A program made the translations under genes and the position numbers. From assembly GCA_001602435.1 (NCBI GenBank), contig CP012156.1:3107898-3171897 (forward strand): a stretch of 64,000 bases of DNA. Direction: 5' to 3'. The notes under the pieces were generated by a model. That model was not told the origin of the DNA, ran no database searches, and worked only from the letters and a program-made list of their open reading frames with translations. This DNA comes from Hyphomonadaceae bacterium UKL13-1 (lineage in GTDB: Bacteria; Pseudomonadota; Alphaproteobacteria; Caulobacterales; Aquidulcibacteraceae). Position 1 is the stretch's first letter, and each line of letters starts with the position of its first letter. This document shows positions 37,710 to 48,319 of the stretch, one piece after another.

Positions 37710-39149
37710 TCACGCCATCTCTTGCTGGGTGCGCTTCACGCGCTCCAGAATAACTGTGGTTTCGCCCGCAAGCCGGGCTGCCCGTTCTGCGCTATCGCGG
37801 AGGCGCTTGGCCGCAGAGATGCGGACCAGGACGGGTTGCCTATCAACAATGGCATCGAGGGCAGCCTTGGCATCATCATCCCAAGACAATTCGACATGAC
37901 GCCGCGCTGGCGTGGCCTCAACCTTATCCATTTGTCCGGCGAGGGGCAGGATGTGGAACAAAGCGTCAAACAACGCATTGCACACCTCTTGGATCAGATA
38001 GGTCGCGCCGGAATAGCCCATGAAAGGCGTGCCGGTGTGGCGGCGAATAATGGCACCGGGGAAGCTGGCTGGAATGAAGCAAGCCCGCGAGCCAAGCTCT
38101 GCCATGTACATCCGCTCATTCACGCTGCCGAACAAGATCAGGGGCGGACTGGTCTTTAAAGCCTCCAGAACTGCTTGATTGTCTGGCTTGACGCCTGCGC
38201 GTCTACCGAACGAAAAGGTGCAAGGCAGACCCATATCGGTCTCAAGGAAGTTGCGAACGCCACGGGCATAGGTCTCGTTTGCCACGATGGCGAAGCTTGC
38301 CGTGCCAAAAAAGTCTTGCGTGACGGAGCGCCACAAATCCCAAATTGGCTTGATCGTGGTGTGCTTTTCCTTAGCGATGAATGGCTCTGGATCCAGGCCC
38401 GTGATTTCGCCGAGTTTGCGCAAGAATAAAGTCGTGGATTCAAGGCCAATCGGGGCCTGCAAGTAGGGACGTTCGAGCGTTTCACAAAGATTGCGGCCAA
38501 ATTCCCGGTACATGCAGACATTGACTTCGGCTTCTGCCAGTCGCTTCACATCGGCCAGATGCGAGCCTAGCGGGAAGACCATACCGACTTCGGCACCGAT
38601 GCCTTCGATCAAACGCCGGATCTCGGCGAGGTCAGACGGCAAATTGAACATGCCATAGGCCGGACCAATGATATTGACCTTGGGCTTAGCGCCTTCCTTG
38701 CGAGGCTTAAGCTTTGGCACTTTCTTGGTACCAAAATTCGTCCAGAGCCAGGTCAACGCACGGTCTGCACTCTGCCACTGATCTTCATCGATCGTGCGCG
38801 GCAGGAAGCGCTGAATATTGGTGCCTTCAGGCGTCACGCCGCCACCGATCATTTCGGCGATGGAACCCGTCACAACCACCGCAGGCAAATGCGGGTCGAG
38901 TGCTTTCCAAGCCCGCTTCATCGCGGCCTCAGTGCCGGTTTGGCCAAGCTCTTCCTCGCCCAAACCCGTTACGACGATGGGTAGTTCGTGCGGTGGCAAA
39001 GCGTCGGTGTAATGCAAGACCGAGGTCACGGGCAGGTTTTCACACCCGACCGGTCCATCGATAATGACTTGCAGGCCCTTGATGGCGGTAAAGGCATAGA
39101 CGGCCCCCCAATAGCCACCGGCACGGTCGTGATCGAGCACTAAGGTCAT
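37710..39149 (-). CDS. bchZ: Chlorophyllide a reductase, subunit Z
   Basis: 479 residues. With BchY it forms the catalytic Mo-nitrogenase-like component that reduces the C7-C8 bond of chlorophyllide a ring B to make 3-vinyl-bacteriochlorophyllide. Seen: [42 protein letters not shown] near the N-terminus and the conserved cysteines. The ATG overlaps the bchY stop (ATGA at 39146-39149). It ends 187 bases before pufB, completing the bchCXYZ-puf series. Confidence 0.97.
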   Translation of the reverse strand: MTLVLDHDRAGGYWGAVYAFTAIKGLQVIIDGPVGCENLPVTSVLHYTDALPPHELPIVVTGLGEEELGQTGTEAAMKRAWKALDPHLPAVVVTGSIAEMIGGGVTPEGTNIQRFLPRTIDEDQWQSADRALTWLWTNFGTKKVPKLKPRKEGAKPKVNIIGPAYGMFNLPSDLAEIRRLIEGIGAEVGMVFPLGSHLADVKRLAEAEVNVCMYREFGRNLCETLERPYLQAPIGLESTTLFLRKLGEITGLDPEPFIAKEKHTTIKPIWDLWRSVTQDFFGTASFAIVANETYARGVRNFLETDMGLPCTFSFGRRAGVKPDNQAVLEALKTSPPLILFGSVNERMYMAELGSRACFIPASFPGAIIRRHTGTPFMGYSGATYLIQEVCNALFDALFHILPLAGQMDKVEATPARRHVELSWDDDAKAALDAIVDRQPVLVRISAAKRLRDSAERAARLAGETTVILERVKRTQQEMA

Positions 39150-40681
39150 GTTCCCACGGCCTCCTCTGCTGCGCGCGAAGCGGCTAAGGCTTTGGCGTAT
39201 TTGGCTTTGAACTCTGGGCGTTCGACTGGGGTATCTTCCCAGACACCCGCTGTGTCGTGAGAGCCAACGCCGTCAAAGAAGGCAGTCATCTTCTCAAACC
39301 GAGCGCGATTGGCCAAAGCGGCATTGATGACCGTTGCCAGTGAACCGGCACCAGCTGGCCCCATCAAAGGCCGAGCGGAAATCAGATTCGTGAAGTAAAG
39401 TGCGGGGATCGATAATTGCTTGGCATGCTGCACCACAGGTGTCGTGCCGATGGCCAAGTCTGGCCGAATAGCGTCGACAGCCGCAATATCTTGCTCCAAC
39501 GAGGCGCGATATTGAACCAGAACGCCTTTGCTTTCGAGCCATTCCCGATCAGGTTCTGACCAAGGTGTGCGCGGGCAGGCCGTGCCGACATAGGCAACTT
39601 CAGCCCCGCTCTCGATCAAGAGGCGAGCGACCAAAAGTTCGGAGCCTTCATAGCCCGATACGGTGAGGCGACCCTTGATTGGGGCCGTCAATAAGGCGGC
39701 CTTGATCGCTGGTAGGAAGCGGTTCTTAGCGAAGTCGACTTTGGCCTGCGCGATACCGCAGGCTTCGCCGATAGCATCGAGCCAAGCAGCTGTGCCGTCG
39801 CGACCAACAGGGGCAGAGCCAACGATCTTGCGACCTGCCGTCTGAAACTCTCTGACACTTGCGGTATAGAATGGGTGGATCGCCGCAACAGCGGCGCAAT
39901 CGAGCGCCGCATAAAGCTCTCGCCACTCACGCGTCGGTACAACCGGCCCAGCTGCCAAGCCTAAAGGCTCTAGCATCATGCCGATGCCAACAGGATCTGC
40001 CGGGAACATCTCGCCCAGAAGCGTAATAGTTGGCCGATCTTTCGACAGGTTTTGTGGCGCCTGAACGGGTCCGGCCTCTGCTTCAGTTCGGGCATAGCGC
40101 AACATGGCCCCTGCCAGAACGTCCTTGGCCTCTGCATGGGTTGGAATACCAAAGCCTGGCACATCGATGCCAATGATGCGGACACCATTGATCTCTTTTG
40201 GTAAAAGCTGCAGCGGTACACCTGAAGCGGTCGGCACGCACAAATTGGTCACGACAATGGTGTCGTAGAGTGCGGGGTCAGCAAGCTCAAACACCGCATC
40301 GCGAATGTCCTCAAACAGCTTACCCGTGACCAGTGTCTCTGAGCTGAATGGCACATAACCGACGCTACGGCGCGCGCCATAGAAGTGCGAAGTAAAGGTC
40401 AGGCCATAGACGCAACAGGCCGAACCCGACAGGACCGTCGCCGTACGCCGCATGCGAAGACCAACGCGCAAGGACCCGAATGCAGGACACATGCTTTGTG
40501 GTTGGTCGTGCGGACCTTTTGGATAATCGACGGCGTACAGATCCAGAATTTCAGACTTACCCGCTGCCTTAGCAGCCGCGGCCATAGTTTCTGCACCTGC
40601 ATGGCATCCTTGCCCTGCTTGTTCTGAGGAAGCAGGCACATCATCCAGCGGCGGTTGGAAGGGAGCGTGATAGTCGGTCAT
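39146..40681 (-). CDS. bchY: Chlorophyllide a reductase, subunit Y
   Basis: 511 residues. Nitrogenase-like partner of BchZ, contributing a [4Fe-4S] cluster. An N-terminal [45 protein letters not shown] region with the cluster cysteines and [19 protein letters not shown] is present. Coupled to bchZ by overlap and 6 bases from bchX, so all three are translated together. Confidence 0.97.
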   Translation of the reverse strand: MTDYHAPFQPPLDDVPASSEQAGQGCHAGAETMAAAAKAAGKSEILDLYAVDYPKGPHDQPQSMCPAFGSLRVGLRMRRTATVLSGSACCVYGLTFTSHFYGARRSVGYVPFSSETLVTGKLFEDIRDAVFELADPALYDTIVVTNLCVPTASGVPLQLLPKEINGVRIIGIDVPGFGIPTHAEAKDVLAGAMLRYARTEAEAGPVQAPQNLSKDRPTITLLGEMFPADPVGIGMMLEPLGLAAGPVVPTREWRELYAALDCAAVAAIHPFYTASVREFQTAGRKIVGSAPVGRDGTAAWLDAIGEACGIAQAKVDFAKNRFLPAIKAALLTAPIKGRLTVSGYEGSELLVARLLIESGAEVAYVGTACPRTPWSEPDREWLESKGVLVQYRASLEQDIAAVDAIRPDLAIGTTPVVQHAKQLSIPALYFTNLISARPLMGPAGAGSLATVINAALANRARFEKMTAFFDGVGSHDTAGVWEDTPVERPEFKAKYAKALAASRAAEEAVGT

Positions 40682-40687
40682 CGCTGG

Positions 40688-41677
40688 TTACACCGTGTCA
40701 TAAACCACCTCCAGCGTTGGCTTCTCAGCGAACACGCCACCGCGCATATCGGCTTGGGTAGCCGGGCGCAGCACGAAGTCGCCACCAGTCTGGTCGGGTG
40801 AAAACAGGCCTAACAGGCCATCTTGGGTTAGAGGTGTTGGGCGGACAGGCGGGGCCGAGGCCACGTTCAAGGCCAGTTCCTCAAACAGAGGGCCCCATGT
40901 GTCACCTGGTGTGCCAATGATCTGATAGTTTGCGGATTTCCGGCGAATATCTTCATCAGCTGGAATAGCCGATAGAACTGGAATGCCGACGGCCTTAGCA
41001 AAGGCTTGCGCTTCACCCGTGCCGTCATCCTTATTGATCAGCATGCCGGCTACGCCGACATTGCCACCCAATTTGCGGAAATACTCCACCGCCGAGCAGA
41101 CGTTATTGGCGACGTAGAGCGACTGCAGGTCGTTCGAGCCAACCACAATCACTTTCTGACACATGTCGCGGGCGATCGGCAGGCCAAAGCCGCCACACAC
41201 CACGTCGCCCAAGAAGTCGAGCAGGACATAGTCAAAGCCCCAATCATGGAAGCCGAGCTTCTCGAGCAACTCAAACCCATGGATAATGCCGCGACCGCCA
41301 CAGCCGCGCCCGACTTCGGGGCCGCCCAATTCCATGGCGAACACGCCATCGCGGACAAAGCAGACATCCTCGATGCGGACTTCTTCACCCGCGAGCTTTT
41401 TCTTCGCCGAGGTTTCGATGATGGTGGGGCAGGACTTGCCGCCAAACAAAAGCGATGTGGTGTCCGATTTTGGATCGCATCCGATGAGAAGGACGCGCTT
41501 ACCTTGTTGCGCCATCATATAGCTGAGGTTGGACAGGGCAAAACTCTTGCCACTGCCGCCCTTGCCATAAATTGCGATAACTTGGGTTTCTTTGGTAACT
41601 TCCCCGGTGTGAACGGGATCAGGCTCTTGCGAGGCCTCTTCTACCAGAGCACGTCTATCCAACAGCGTAACGGTCAT
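40688..41677 (-). CDS. bchX: Chlorophyllide a reductase, iron protein subunit X
   Basis: 329 residues from the ATG at 41677; a longer frame to 41713 exists but the ATG overlaps the bchC stop (ATGA) and has GGAGAGG ahead. A NifH-like ATPase dimer that passes electrons to BchYZ. P-loop [20 protein letters not shown], Switch II region [14 protein letters not shown] and the cluster cysteines (CGGRGI, DVVCGG) are visible. Distinct from bchL 20 kb away, which serves protochlorophyllide. Confidence 0.97.
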   Translation of the reverse strand: MTVTLLDRRALVEEASQEPDPVHTGEVTKETQVIAIYGKGGSGKSFALSNLSYMMAQQGKRVLLIGCDPKSDTTSLLFGGKSCPTIIETSAKKKLAGEEVRIEDVCFVRDGVFAMELGGPEVGRGCGGRGIIHGFELLEKLGFHDWGFDYVLLDFLGDVVCGGFGLPIARDMCQKVIVVGSNDLQSLYVANNVCSAVEYFRKLGGNVGVAGMLINKDDGTGEAQAFAKAVGIPVLSAIPADEDIRRKSANYQIIGTPGDTWGPLFEELALNVASAPPVRPTPLTQDGLLGLFSPDQTGGDFVLRPATQADMRGGVFAEKPTLEVVYDTV

Positions 41678-42612
41678 GCGCAACCTCTCCAGTCCAAGAT
41701 CATTTTGAGACAAGCAGCATCGGAAAATGCTGTCCTGTAGGCACCGGCGGCACCTTCGGCTTCGGTTTCGTGGGTGATGAGTCCGTCGAGCGAGAGACGT
41801 CCATCATCAATGAGCTCTAGCGTCGCGGCCAAGTCGGCCGGGGTCCATTCTGCAGCGATGCGAATACGCGCCTCACGCATGAAAGCGGGCGGGAAAGCAA
41901 AGCTGATTGGCTGGTCATAAAAGCCCGCCAAAACAATCTCGCCACCACGGGCCAAGCGCCCGATCCAGCTGTCGATCAATGTACCTGCGCCGCTGGCGTC
42001 GAGAATGACGCGATAGTCGCGACGGTCATCGTCGGAAGGGTCACAGACGCCATATCCCATGGCCCCACCGCGACGGTCCGGATTGGTTTCCCAGACCACG
42101 GGCGCGGGATACCCTTCAGCCACAACGATGCGGGCCAATAGTCGGCCCAAGACGCCATGGCCGATGATCAATTCGGGTGGCAGCGCGCCGTCGGCAATGG
42201 CGTGGCGGGCAGTTGCCGCCAAAGCGATCAGGACGCCACGGCTGGCCAAGGATTCTTGAATAGGAATAACCCGCGCGCTGGGCGCGATCAGGCGTTGCGC
42301 CGCGCCGCCGAACAGGCCGCGCGCGCCGATGAAGCCAGTAGAGCCCGGAATGAAGACCGTCTGACCAATGCGATCTTTTGCGTCTTCGCCAGCGTCCACT
42401 ACGCGGCCAACTGATTCATAGCCTGGCACCAGCGGATAACCCATGCCGGGGAATGGCGGCATCCGCCCACTCCACAACAAGCGCTCTGTTCCCGTGCTGA
42501 TGCCACTGAAGTCGACATCCACAATGACGTCGTCACGGCCAGCATCCTTAAGCTCAAGCGTTTTCAGCGAGAGTTTTTCAGGTGCCTCCAGAACAACGGC
42601 TAAAGTTTCCAT
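41674..42612 (-). CDS. bchC: Bacteriochlorophyllide a dehydrogenase BchC
   Basis: 312 residues. Zinc-less MDR-type dehydrogenase that oxidises the 3-hydroxyethyl group of 3-hydroxyethyl-bacteriochlorophyllide to acetyl. ATG at 42612 is used: [14 protein letters not shown] is the family start and GAGGGA precedes it; an upstream frame to 42666 would run into the operator. Stop overlaps bchX. Promoter region holds two PpsR-type palindromes 49-92 bases upstream. Heads the bchCXYZ-puf transcript, a classic arrangement. Confidence 0.96.
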   Translation of the reverse strand: METLAVVLEAPEKLSLKTLELKDAGRDDVIVDVDFSGISTGTERLLWSGRMPPFPGMGYPLVPGYESVGRVVDAGEDAKDRIGQTVFIPGSTGFIGARGLFGGAAQRLIAPSARVIPIQESLASRGVLIALAATARHAIADGALPPELIIGHGVLGRLLARIVVAEGYPAPVVWETNPDRRGGAMGYGVCDPSDDDRRDYRVILDASGAGTLIDSWIGRLARGGEIVLAGFYDQPISFAFPPAFMREARIRIAAEWTPADLAATLELIDDGRLSLDGLITHETEAEGAAGAYRTAFSDAACLKMILDWRGCA

Positions 42613-42660
42613 GCCAACATTTCCCTCGTGAATGCAGTATCCGCACCCACTCATCCAGAG

Positions 42661-42704
42661 TGTCACCTTAATTGGACGATTATAGATGTCAATTGAAACT
42701 GACG
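42661..42704 (-). promoter_or_regulatory. Tandem PpsR/CrtJ-type operators before bchC
   Basis: Two near-perfect TGTc-N10-gACg palindromes at 42661-42678 and 42687-42704, separated by exactly 8 bases. CrtJ/PpsR binds such pairs cooperatively (TGT-N12-ACA, 8-bp spacing) to repress bchC under oxygen. The last base of each differs from consensus (G for A). The pair lies between crtF and bchC where this operator is known in other purple bacteria. Confidence 0.85.
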
Positions 42705-42779
42705 CGAAATCGTTACGATCACTGAGGGAAAGTTTTTTGGCGAAAAAGCCGTAAAAACGGGGCTTTCGGCCGGATTCGC

Positions 42780-43898
42780 CTATGGATGGGCGATTAGGAC
42801 ACGGACGAGCATGGGTGTTCTGGTCGGTTTGTTCACGATGCGGCTAAAGCCTGCTGCTTGTGCCATGGCGCTAATTTCGGCTGGCGTGCGGGCTCTGCCA
42901 CGGCCCATCGCCATCAAATAGAAGCCAAAATAGGCCTCGGCCATCGGGTCGCGATCAGGAAATCCAGACATGGGTTCGGCAATCATCAAAACACCATTGG
43001 CAGGCAAGGCAGCGTGGGCAGCGCGCAACAGCTTCATCACCGTCGCATCATCATGATCGTGCAGAATGCGGACGAGCGAGATGATATCGGCCCCCGGCGG
43101 CAGGACGCCATCGAGGAAATTGCCGCCTAGCGCTTGCGCCCTCTGCGCCAAAGGACCAGCCGCAAACGCTGCGCGGGCCCGATCAGCAACCGCCGGCAGG
43201 TCAAAGACCCGCACATTTAAGTGTGGTGCATGGTTTGCCGCCGCCGCGGCAAACGCCCCTTCACCACCGCCGACATCCATTAAGACCCGATGTTGCCCCA
43301 AGGAATAAGCATCGAGAATGTCGCTGGCAATCATCGGCTGGGTTGCGCCCATCAAGGCCGAATAGGGCGAGATGGCTTCGGCTTGAGTCTGATCGGGCCG
43401 ATCATAAGCGGCATAAGGCCAGAAGGAAGCCAATTGCCCCTGCCCGCCACCGTGCTTCAAGAGTGCAACTGGGTCTGCGAGATCGGCATAGAAGAGCGCA
43501 TGGTGGCGGATCATATCGCCCAGCCCGGCATTGCCGAGAAGGGCTGCGCCCTGCAAGCCCAGTGCGTACCGATCTACACCCGCCAACTCCACCAGATCGA
43601 GGGATTGGGCCGCTGTCAGAAGACGCGCAGCAGACTCCAGCGGCAGATCCATAGCTTCTGCCAAAGCTTGCGTAGTCTTGGGGCCGTCTGCCAGAAGATC
43701 CGGCAAGCGCAATTGTACGCAGGCCAATAAAACTTGAGAATAAACAAAGCCAGCTACAAGGCCAAACAAGCGGTCTGCGCTGTGATGCGCTATCGGTCGG
43801 GTTAGAAAAAAGCCGGCAGCCCAACGCTGAAAGCTTGGACTAGAAACCAAGCGATTGCGCCATGCTGTCCAAGCATCCAGCCAGGAACGCGGTATCAT
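42780..43898 (-). CDS. crtF: Demethylspheroidene/hydroxy-carotenoid O-methyltransferase CrtF
   Basis: 372 residues. SAM-dependent transfer of methyl to the 1-hydroxy group of acyclic carotenoids in the spheroidene/spirilloxanthin route. An N-terminal helical dimerisation region is followed by the class I methyltransferase fold with [15 protein letters not shown] (SAM motif I) and RILHDHDD. It follows crtE by 6 bases, so crtE-crtF form one unit on the minus strand leading to the bchC operator. ATG at 43898. Confidence 0.93.
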   Translation of the reverse strand: MIPRSWLDAWTAWRNRLVSSPSFQRWAAGFFLTRPIAHHSADRLFGLVAGFVYSQVLLACVQLRLPDLLADGPKTTQALAEAMDLPLESAARLLTAAQSLDLVELAGVDRYALGLQGAALLGNAGLGDMIRHHALFYADLADPVALLKHGGGQGQLASFWPYAAYDRPDQTQAEAISPYSALMGATQPMIASDILDAYSLGQHRVLMDVGGGEGAFAAAAANHAPHLNVRVFDLPAVADRARAAFAAGPLAQRAQALGGNFLDGVLPPGADIISLVRILHDHDDATVMKLLRAAHAALPANGVLMIAEPMSGFPDRDPMAEAYFGFYLMAMGRGRARTPAEISAMAQAAGFSRIVNKPTRTPMLVRVLIAHP

Positions 43899-43904
43899 GG
43901 ATAT

Positions 43905-44774
43905 CTAGGCAGCGCTGCGGGCAAGTTGCTTTGGCACAAGGCGCGTCGCCTGAACCCGCACGGTTTCGCGCAAGGCCTTGGCCCCGGCACAGTCTGGAAT
44001 GGATTGCGCCGCGCGGTCCAAATGCGATTCCAACAGGGCAACCGCACCTTGCACGCCGAGTGAGGTCACCGCACTTGGCCGTTGCAGCGCGTGGTCGCGG
44101 CCGCTGGTCTTGCCGGATTCTTCGCAATCACCCAAAGCATCCAACAGATCATCGGCGACTTGATAGGCCGCCCCTAAACCTTCGCCCAAGGCACGCCAAG
44201 GTGTGGGATCAGCGCCCGCAGCCAAAGCGCCTGCGGTGGTTGCCGCTACAAACAGCGCTCCTGTTTTGGCCTGATGATAGGCATCCACTGGGGCAGAAGT
44301 CTCACACTCCCAAGCTTGGCCTGCGACAATGCCATATGGCGCGCCCACACCGCGTGCAATGCAGGAAATCAAGCCCGGCAAGCGAGCGGGGTCTTGTGCC
44401 CCAGCCCGCGCCAAGACTTCAAACGCCATCACGATTAGGGCGTCACCGGTTAGAAGCGCCAAAGGCACACCAAACTTTGCATGCACCGTTGGCTTGCCGC
44501 GTCGCAGATCTGCATCGTCGAAGCACGGCAAGTCGTCGTGAACCAAAGAAGCGCAATGCAAAAGCTCAATCGAAGCAGCCGCCGCATCGGCCAAGTCCGG
44601 ATTGGCCCCACCGCATGCGGCAGAGACAGCTAAACAGAGTTGCGGGCGCACCCGCGCCCCGCCCGGGAAGACCGCATACCGCAGAGCAGCAGCCAATCCG
44701 GGCGCTGCATCATCCGCTTGCGCCATGGCTACAGCGGCTTCCAATGCCCGCTCAATCCGTGCTGTATGCGACAT
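43905..44774 (-). CDS. crtE: Geranylgeranyl diphosphate synthase CrtE
   Basis: 289 residues. Polyprenyl synthase making GGPP for carotenoids and the bacteriochlorophyll tail. First Asp-rich motif LVHDDLPCFDDADLRRGKPT and second VADDLLDALGD are clear. Divergent from crtC over 98 bases that hold two PpsR-type palindromes, and transcribed with crtF. ATG at 44774. Confidence 0.95.
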   Translation of the reverse strand: MSHTARIERALEAAVAMAQADDAAPGLAAALRYAVFPGGARVRPQLCLAVSAACGGANPDLADAAAASIELLHCASLVHDDLPCFDDADLRRGKPTVHAKFGVPLALLTGDALIVMAFEVLARAGAQDPARLPGLISCIARGVGAPYGIVAGQAWECETSAPVDAYHQAKTGALFVAATTAGALAAGADPTPWRALGEGLGAAYQVADDLLDALGDCEESGKTSGRDHALQRPSAVTSLGVQGAVALLESHLDRAAQSIPDCAGAKALRETVRVQATRLVPKQLARSAA

Positions 44775-44796
44775 ATCTCGCTCTCCAACCTCAATC

Positions 44797-44840
44797 TGTC
44801 AGACGATTTGGACACATGTTAGCGTCTAGGTCAATTGACT
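44797..44840. promoter_or_regulatory. Tandem PpsR/CrtJ-type operators between crtE and crtC
   Basis: A perfect TGTc-N10-gACA palindrome at 44797-44814, then 8 bases, then a weaker second copy at 44823-44840 (CGTc-N10-gACt). The spacing equals that before bchC. Being between divergent crtE and crtC, the pair should control both directions of early carotenoid synthesis. Confidence 0.8.
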
Positions 44841-44872
44841 TTTTAACGGTTTTGCATGGAACTGACGTCTCA

Positions 44873-45835
44873 ATGGTGCAGCTTTCTTCCGATCAGAGCC
44901 TCAAAGGTCCAAATTTCACCGCCCCGGTGGGTGGCGAAGGGGGCTATATTTGGTGGTATCTGGATGCGGTAAGCGACGATGGCAAGTATGGGATAACCCT
45001 GATTGCCTTCATCGGCAGCGTGTTTTCCCCTTATTATGCTTGGTCTGGCTGGAAAAATCCGTTCGACCATTGCGCGATCAATGTGGCCCTCTATCGGTTG
45101 GACGGGGCGGGTGGACGATGGGCCATGACCGAACGGCGGGCAGATCAATTACATCGCAGTGCGCACCATTTTGCGGTTGGGCCGAGTTCTCTGCATTATA
45201 CGGGAAGTGAATTGGTGGCGGATATCTTTGAAGTCTGCGTGCCGATTCCCTCTCGTCTGAAAGGCCGCATCCGCCTGATCCCCGAGGTAGAAACAGGGGC
45301 TAGTTTTGATCTCGACTTGAATGGTCGACACAAGTGGCGACCTTTAGCGCCTCGGGCACGGGTAGAGCTTTCTTTCGATAGCCCAAGTCTGTCTTGGTCG
45401 GGTGACGGCTATTTCGATACCAATTCCGGGCAAGAGCCTTTGGAGCGGGCCTTTCAAGATTGGCATTGGGGGCGCGCGCATCGCGGGAACGACTTACGGC
45501 TCTTCTATGATGTCACCAATCGATCTGGACCACGGCGTGCGACTTTTTTGAAAGTTAGCCATGACGGCAGCGTTTCGGAAACAGCGCCGACCCAGCAAAA
45601 GCGTTTGGGAAGCACTTTTTGGGGTATCAATCGGGAGGCCTGGTCGGATGGGCCTGATCCTGCCCGCGTGATTAAAACGCTTGAGGATGCACCTTTTTAT
45701 GCGCGTTCTGCTTTAGAGAGCGAACTTGAGGGCGAAAAGGTTTTGATGATGCACGAAACCTTGAATCTGGATCGGCTTAAGATGCCGGTCGTGCGCGCAA
45801 TGCTACCCTTCCGGATGCCCAGACGCTTTTTCTAA
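44873..45835 (+). CDS. crtC: Carotenoid 1,2-hydratase CrtC
   Basis: 320 residues. Adds water across the psi-end double bond of neurosporene or lycopene to give 1-hydroxy derivatives. GGYIWWYLDAVSDDGKYGIT, FIGSVFSPYYAWSG and a DWHWGRAH segment are family marks. The start is ATG 44873; the long upstream frame back to 43862 is antisense to crtE and is not coding. The 3' end overlaps the small protein gene of the opposite strand by 33 bases. Directly behind the PpsR pair. Confidence 0.93.
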   Translation: MVQLSSDQSLKGPNFTAPVGGEGGYIWWYLDAVSDDGKYGITLIAFIGSVFSPYYAWSGWKNPFDHCAINVALYRLDGAGGRWAMTERRADQLHRSAHHFAVGPSSLHYTGSELVADIFEVCVPIPSRLKGRIRLIPEVETGASFDLDLNGRHKWRPLAPRARVELSFDSPSLSWSGDGYFDTNSGQEPLERAFQDWHWGRAHRGNDLRLFYDVTNRSGPRRATFLKVSHDGSVSETAPTQQKRLGSTFWGINREAWSDGPDPARVIKTLEDAPFYARSALESELEGEKVLMMHETLNLDRLKMPVVRAMLPFRMPRRFF

Positions 45836-45994
45836 CTTCGCATTTTTTAAAGACGCTTTTTCCTGCTCGGCCTGCTTCTTTGCCTCTTCTGCTGCGATCC
45901 TTTTTGGGGATAGCGAGATCACCTGCCAAAGAGCAAAGCCTAAAATCGCAACGCCGAACAAAATCTCCATGAGGAACATTGGACTAAATGTCAT
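45803..45994 (-). CDS. Small single-pass membrane protein, 63 aa
   Basis: 63 residues. One hydrophobic helix (about 7-29: MFLMEILFGVAILGFALWQV) and a charged, Lys/Glu/Ala-rich tail (about 35-60). Not recognised. It is believed real because its ATG overlaps the crtB stop (ATGA at 45991-45994), a coupling used throughout this cluster, and because its 3' end overlaps crtC. It may be an accessory subunit for crtB or for the membrane site of carotenoid making; that is inference. Confidence 0.6.
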   Translation of the reverse strand: MTFSPMFLMEILFGVAILGFALWQVISLSPKRIAAEEAKKQAEQEKASLKNAKLEKASGHPEG

Positions 45995-47091
45995 CGGCTT
46001 CGACTCCCTGTTCGATCCCGTATTTCAAGGTCTGAGAATAGATCCATGACCCAATTAAGGTCATCCTTCACGCTGTGACCCCGCTTGTTGGCTGGTCCAA
46101 AACCCGGAGGGGATTGAACGATTGCCGCCACCAAAGGCCGATTTACCCCGCGCGCGATTGCCAATTCACCTTTCGGTGCAGGACGCGCAGCGCGCTGCAT
46201 CGCCGCCCCAACGAGCCAGGCTTTACGGGCGGCTGTTGTGCTGGCGCGCTTGGAAATGGAATCATAGCCCTGCGCCCGAATGACCTTACCGATTTCGGCA
46301 TAGAGGAGGCGAGCCGCAAAGATGGCGGGACGGACCGTTGCCGGCAGGCGTGCAATGGCTTGGTCCGCTCGGCGATAAAGCTCTTCTGCGCGGGACAAAA
46401 GGCGCTCAGTTAAGCGGGCAATCGCGGGTGAGAACTCTGGGTTAGCAAGCCAGACTTCTGGGTCAATGCCTTCTTCGCGCAACCAAGCCCGCGGGACATA
46501 AAGCCTGCCCTGACGGGCATCTTCGCCAATGTCGCGCCCTATATTGGTCAATTGCATCGCGACACCAAGATCACAGGCGCGCTCCACCATGGCCGCATCG
46601 CGCACACCCATCAAAGCTGCCATCATGGCGCCGACCGAACCCGCAACCCGCTCGCCATACTCTTCCACATCAGCCAAGGTTTCATAGGTGCGCTCAGCGA
46701 CATCCCATTCAAAGCCTTCCAACAAAGCGTCAAACACAGCGCGAGGAATACCATAGGCGCGGACAACATCGGCCAAACAGCGATCCGCCGCTTCGGTCTG
46801 CGGACGTCCAGAATAGATGCCATCAAGGCGGACCCGCAGGCGCGCAATCGCATCGCCTTGGCCATTTTCGACATCGACCGCATCATCCGACAAACGACAA
46901 AAGCCATAAAGCGCATAAGCTGCTTCCCTTAAGGCCTCCGGCAGCAATAGCGACGCAGAATAGAAAGAGTGCGAGCCCGTTTTAATCAGGTCCCGACAGG
47001 CGGCGCGGTCGGATGGGGTGGCATAGGGGAGCGGACGAACCTCAGGCTCGGCCAAGTCCAAACTGTCGGCTGCGAAACTCAGCATGCCCAT
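45991..47091 (-). CDS. crtB: Phytoene synthase CrtB
   Basis: 366 residues. Condenses two GGPP to phytoene. Trans-prenyl-synthase motifs DDAVDVENG and the later NIGRDIGEDARQGRLYVP are clear, with YALYGFCR helping set the active site. Starts at the ATG 47091; 73 bases separate it from the ATP-grasp gene upstream. Not adjacent to crtI, unlike many clusters: it is split from crtI by the P450 and ATP-grasp block. Confidence 0.95.
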   Translation of the reverse strand: MGMLSFAADSLDLAEPEVRPLPYATPSDRAACRDLIKTGSHSFYSASLLLPEALREAAYALYGFCRLSDDAVDVENGQGDAIARLRVRLDGIYSGRPQTEAADRCLADVVRAYGIPRAVFDALLEGFEWDVAERTYETLADVEEYGERVAGSVGAMMAALMGVRDAAMVERACDLGVAMQLTNIGRDIGEDARQGRLYVPRAWLREEGIDPEVWLANPEFSPAIARLTERLLSRAEELYRRADQAIARLPATVRPAIFAARLLYAEIGKVIRAQGYDSISKRASTTAARKAWLVGAAMQRAARPAPKGELAIARGVNRPLVAAIVQSPPGFGPANKRGHSVKDDLNWVMDLFSDLEIRDRTGSRSR

Positions 47092-47164
47092 CCAATCTTC
47101 GGTTTAAGGTTCAAGACCTTCTCCCTGCAGCTAATCATGGACTTAAAATCTAGGCAAGCAACCA

Positions 47165-48319
47165 TTAGAAGTCCTCCAGACGTTCACCCTCGAACCAAGA
47201 AATGTCCTGAGTAGACACTTGGCCAAAGGTTTGTTGCTGTCGCATCGACATGGCGATGATCGAAAAGGCGGTGATCGGCATGGTGATAAAGGGCATCGGG
47301 TCGCGGGCATCCCAAGTGACGTCTTGCGCGGTCCGGAGCACCTTCAACCGGTCCCAATAATGCGGACCTTTGAACATGGCGGCCTGAACTTCGGTGAGAG
47401 TCGGGTAGAATTGCTGCATCAGCTTGGTCTGTTTGAAGCGGATCGGCTGGGCACCTGGATTTAGGATTGCAGGGGCGAGATCTTCCGTCTCGATGAAATG
47501 CACGCCGCTGGTGACGCGCGGATTACATTCAATCGCTGAAGCTGTCCCCGCCTCATCGACAAAAAAGTCAAACGAGATGAAGCCGCTATGGTTCTCTCGC
47601 GACACAAATGTCTCGACCCATGCTTGGATCGCGGAAATCTCGACTCGTTCAAAGGCAACGGCCACACTGCCTGTCATCACCGCCCCCTGATAGGTGACAT
47701 TGATCAGGACTTTGCCGTCATGGGCCATGGCGAACGTGCTATATTGTTTGCCCTTGACTTGGACTTGCACGACAGCAGGCTCGGTCAGATTGGCGGCAAT
47801 ACCAATCAGGGATGTGCCAGCTGTATGCAGGCTGACCGCCCGGCCCGAACAGGAAAAGATCGGCTTCACAACAAAGTCCTGATGCTCGGCAATTGCTTGT
47901 GCTTCCGGGCTTTCGATCAAGGCTGTTTCGGGCACAGTCAGGCCATGCGCTTGGGCGATAGCTGGAAAGCGGGCTTTGTCATGCAGTGCCAAGAGCCGGT
48001 TGACTGGTGGAGCATAGAGGCGGGTTCGGGCTGGCAAGCGGCCAGCCAAATGGGCCACATGCATGGTTTCCTCTGACAACGGCAGGACGAGATCTACCCA
48101 TTCTGCCTCTATCAGGCGCAGGAGCGCGGCCAGATAGGCCTCTTTGCCCTTTGAGGGTGGCGGCACTTGAAAGGACCGATCGACACAATTGGACGCGCCG
48201 GTCAAATGAGACTTGAACGGCTCTGCCACCAAAACGCGCCAACCCGCTGCCTTAAAAGACCGGGCAAAGTCCAAGGCTTTGGGTAGACGACCAATGGTGA
48301 TCAGGACGGTTTGGCTCAT
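47165..48319 (-). CDS. ATP-grasp ligase in the carotenoid block
   Basis: 384 residues. An ATP-grasp fold: FVVKPIFSCSGRAV (K152 as nucleotide-binding lysine) and DFFVDEAGTASAIECNPRVTSGVHF with metal ligands D251, E264 and N266. Such enzymes join a carboxylate to an amine or thiol through an acyl phosphate. The C-terminal 85 residues are an extra domain I do not recognise. The ATG overlaps the stop of the P450 gene (48316-48319), so the two are made together. No standard carotenoid or bacteriochlorophyll step needs such a ligase. Substrate unknown. Confidence 0.8.
   Translation of the reverse strand: MSQTVLITIGRLPKALDFARSFKAAGWRVLVAEPFKSHLTGASNCVDRSFQVPPPSKGKEAYLAALLRLIEAEWVDLVLPLSEETMHVAHLAGRLPARTRLYAPPVNRLLALHDKARFPAIAQAHGLTVPETALIESPEAQAIAEHQDFVVKPIFSCSGRAVSLHTAGTSLIGIAANLTEPAVVQVQVKGKQYSTFAMAHDGKVLINVTYQGAVMTGSVAVAFERVEISAIQAWVETFVSRENHSGFISFDFFVDEAGTASAIECNPRVTSGVHFIETEDLAPAILNPGAQPIRFKQTKLMQQFYPTLTEVQAAMFKGPHYWDRLKVLRTAQDVTWDARDPMPFITMPITAFSIIAMSMRQQQTFGQVSTQDISWFEGERLEDF

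Noticed and set aside
43862-44872. Long N-terminal extension of the crtC frame
   Set aside because: Antisense to crtE and crtF, Arg/Pro-rich and passing through the PpsR operators; CrtC homology starts after 44873.
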